The translations under genes and the position numbers were made by a program. The notes under the pieces are model-generated. The model was not told the DNA's origin. It worked only from the letters and a program-made list of their open reading frames with translations, and made no database searches. 23,859 nucleotides of DNA from Hyphomicrobium sp. GTDB lineage: Bacteria; Pseudomonadota; Alphaproteobacteria; Rhizobiales; Hyphomicrobiaceae. Of this stretch, positions 22,392-23,859 are shown piece after piece. The stretch is from NCBI GenBank assembly GCA_030609245.1, contig JAUWCP010000006.1, positions 1 to 23,859 on the forward strand, given 5' to 3'. Numbering within the stretch: the first letter of the stretch is position 1; each line of letters opens with the position of its first letter.

Positions 22392-23859
22392 TCACGCCGT
22401 GATGTCGCGGCGCTTTGCATCCCGCAGAAAAATTGTCCCCACGACAACCGACATCAGCGCCACGACGATCGGATACCAGAGACCGTTGTAGATGTTGCCA
22501 GTTGCTGCCGCCATCGCCGTCGCCACCAAAGGCAACATGCCACCGAACCAGCCGTTGCCGATGTGATAGGGCAGCGACATGGACGTGTAGCGGATCTTGG
22601 TCGGGAACAGCTCGACAAGGAACGCTGCAATCGGCCCGTAGACCATCGTGACGTAGACGAGGAAGAGCGTCAGAATTGCCAACGTCATCGGCCAATTGAT
22701 CTTGGCCGGGTCGGCTTTGACAGGATAGCCGGCCGCCAGCATCGCCTCCCGCCAAGTTTCAGCATTCCACTCATCGAGTGTCGTCGCACCGATCTGGACG
22801 CTGACGGCCTCTGTTCCTGGCGGCGCGTCGGCGGTCTTGAACGACAGACCCGACTTGGTGAGGAAGTCTTTGGCACGGTCGCAATCGGAGAACTCTGACC
22901 ACGGCCCGACAAAAATGTGCAGTTGGCAATTCGCAGTGTCGGCGGTGAGCACGATCGGGTTGTTGTTCTGGAAGGCTTCCAGGTCAGGATTGACGTAGTG
23001 CGCCAGGGCACCGAACAGTGGGAAGTATGTCAATGCCGCCAACAAGCATCCCGCCAGGATGATCTTCAGGCGACCGATCTTGTCGCTCAGCCAGCCGAAG
23101 AAAACAAACAGCGGTGCGCCGATAAGCAGTGATGTTCCAACCAGAAGGTAGGCGGTTAGCAGCTCAACCTTCAGTGTGATCGTCAAGAAAAACAACGCAT
23201 AGAATTGGCCCGTGTACCAGACGACCCCCTGACCCGCCGTCGCGCCGAGCAGCGCCAAGAGGACATACTTGTTGTTCGGGTAACGAAAAAAGCTCTCGGT
23301 GATGGGGGCTTTGGAGCCTTTGCCCTCGTTCTGCATCTGGGTGAAGATCGGGCTCTCGTTGAGCTTCATGCGGATGTAAACGGAGAAGACCAGCAGGACC
23401 AGTGAGACGAGAAAAGGCAAGCGCCAGCCCCATTCAGCGAAATCGCCTGGCTCGAAAAGAAAGAATCGGCACGCGCCGATGACGAGAAGTGCCAGGAAGA
23501 ACCCAAGCGTCGCTGTCGTCTGGATCCAACTCGTTGCGAAACCACGCTGATGCGGTTTGGCGTGCTCGGCTACGTAGGTTGCAGCGCCGCCATATTCGCC
23601 ACCGAGCGCAAGCCCCTGAAGGAGGCGCAGCGATACAAGCAAGACGGGCGCCAGCCAACCGATTGAGGCGAACGTCGGCAAGAGCCCGACGGCGAACGTC
23701 GCGGAGCCCATAATAAGAATAGTGATGAGGAACGTGTATTTCCGGCCAGCGAGATCGCCAATGCGGCCGAAAATGATTGCACCAAAGGGGCGCACGAGAA
23801 AGCCGGCAGCATAGGTGGCGAAGGCGGAGAGCAACGCCGCAGTGTCGTTTCCTGGGGGA
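22392..23859 (-). CDS. MFS transporter, metabolite:H+ symporter (MHS) family, 5' end outside window
   Basis: A proton-coupled inner-membrane transporter. The frame stays open to the window edge, where PGNDTAALLSAF precedes the first possible internal start, so the N-terminus with the first helix is missing. The MHS signatures are clear: RPFGAIIFGRIGDLAGRKYTF, SLRLLQGLALGGEYGGAATYVAEHA and SDKIGRLK. Between two later helices there is an unusual hydrophilic insert of about 110 residues (around residues 280-385 of the visible part) with two cysteines (NCQLH, SDCDRAK), which could form a folded periplasmic domain. The substrate cannot be told; relatives carry organic acids or osmolytes. Confidence 0.88.
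   Translation of the reverse strand, partial: PPGNDTAALLSAFATYAAGFLVRPFGAIIFGRIGDLAGRKYTFLITILIMGSATFAVGLLPTFASIGWLAPVLLVSLRLLQGLALGGEYGGAATYVAEHAKPHQRGFATSWIQTTATLGFFLALLVIGACRFFLFEPGDFAEWGWRLPFLVSLVLLVFSVYIRMKLNESPIFTQMQNEGKGSKAPITESFFRYPNNKYVLLALLGATAGQGVVWYTGQFYALFFLTITLKVELLTAYLLVGTSLLIGAPLFVFFGWLSDKIGRLKIILAGCLLAALTYFPLFGALAHYVNPDLEAFQNNNPIVLTADTANCQLHIFVGPWSEFSDCDRAKDFLTKSGLSFKTADAPPGTEAVSVQIGATTLDEWNAETWREAMLAAGYPVKADPAKINWPMTLAILTLFLVYVTMVYGPIAAFLVELFPTKIRYTSMSLPYHIGNGWFGGMLPLVATAMAAATGNIYNGLWYPIVVALMSVVVGTIFLRDAKRRDITA

Overview
The window looks like chromosomal DNA of an alphaproteobacterium of the order Hyphomicrobiales, probably Hyphomicrobium-like. The reasons are high GC, the alphaproteobacterial gene order rplU-rpmA-GNAT-obgE-proB-proA-nadD-rsfS-rlmH, a methylsuccinyl-CoA dehydrogenase gene of the ethylmalonyl-CoA pathway, and palindromic intergenic repeats of a kind common in this order. 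No rRNA, tRNA, CRISPR array, transposase or prophage gene was seen.

Layout. 1-2230: a small two-helix membrane protein, then a minus-strand pair (GbsR/MarR-like regulator and DUF4166 protein) with a perfect inverted repeat over the regulator start, then the stranded C-terminal end of a creD gene. 2228-3764: a minus-strand NAAA/acid-ceramidase-like Ntn hydrolase, then 535 bp without a gene that holds a strongly folding element, a minus-strand terminator and the rplU promoter and leader. 3765-13640: the conserved plus-strand block. rplU-rpmA is closed by an intrinsic terminator. A GNAT gene with an in-frame TAA follows, then obgE, a TrpF-like protein lacking the catalytic Cys, proB, proA, a GH15 hydrolase with an apparent ACG start, nadD, rsfS and rlmH. 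13891-20900: a one-domain cyclic-nucleotide-binding protein (+), a minus-strand operon mcd / cobalamin-binding protein / SDR, a PAS-GGDEF-EAL protein (-) and endonuclease III (-). 20874-23859: a DUF2244 membrane protein (+), an AraC-MGMT fusion (+) and an MHS-family transporter (-) that runs off the window.

The most distinctive signal is a roughly 150-bp composite palindromic element with three clear copies (2080-2230, 12953-13104, 17892-18043) and one likely decayed copy (11290-11340). Each clear copy holds two opposed imperfect hairpins of shared design: TAGAGC-type ends and a one-base C facing a GTGA bulge. All three lie in the same orientation relative to a gene, with hairpin 2 at that gene's 3' end. 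In two copies the TAG at the element end is the stop codon of the gene, and the decayed copy also begins with a TAG stop. This resembles REP/BIME or rhizobial mosaic repeats.

Functionally the window combines translation and ribosome-assembly genes (L21, L27, Obg, RsfS, RlmH), proline synthesis, NAD synthesis, a glucan or trehalose hydrolase, one ethylmalonyl-CoA pathway step next to a cobalamin-binding protein, DNA repair, and c-di-GMP signalling. Several genes carry unusual lesions or starts that are described below. All family assignments come from reading motifs; no database search was run.
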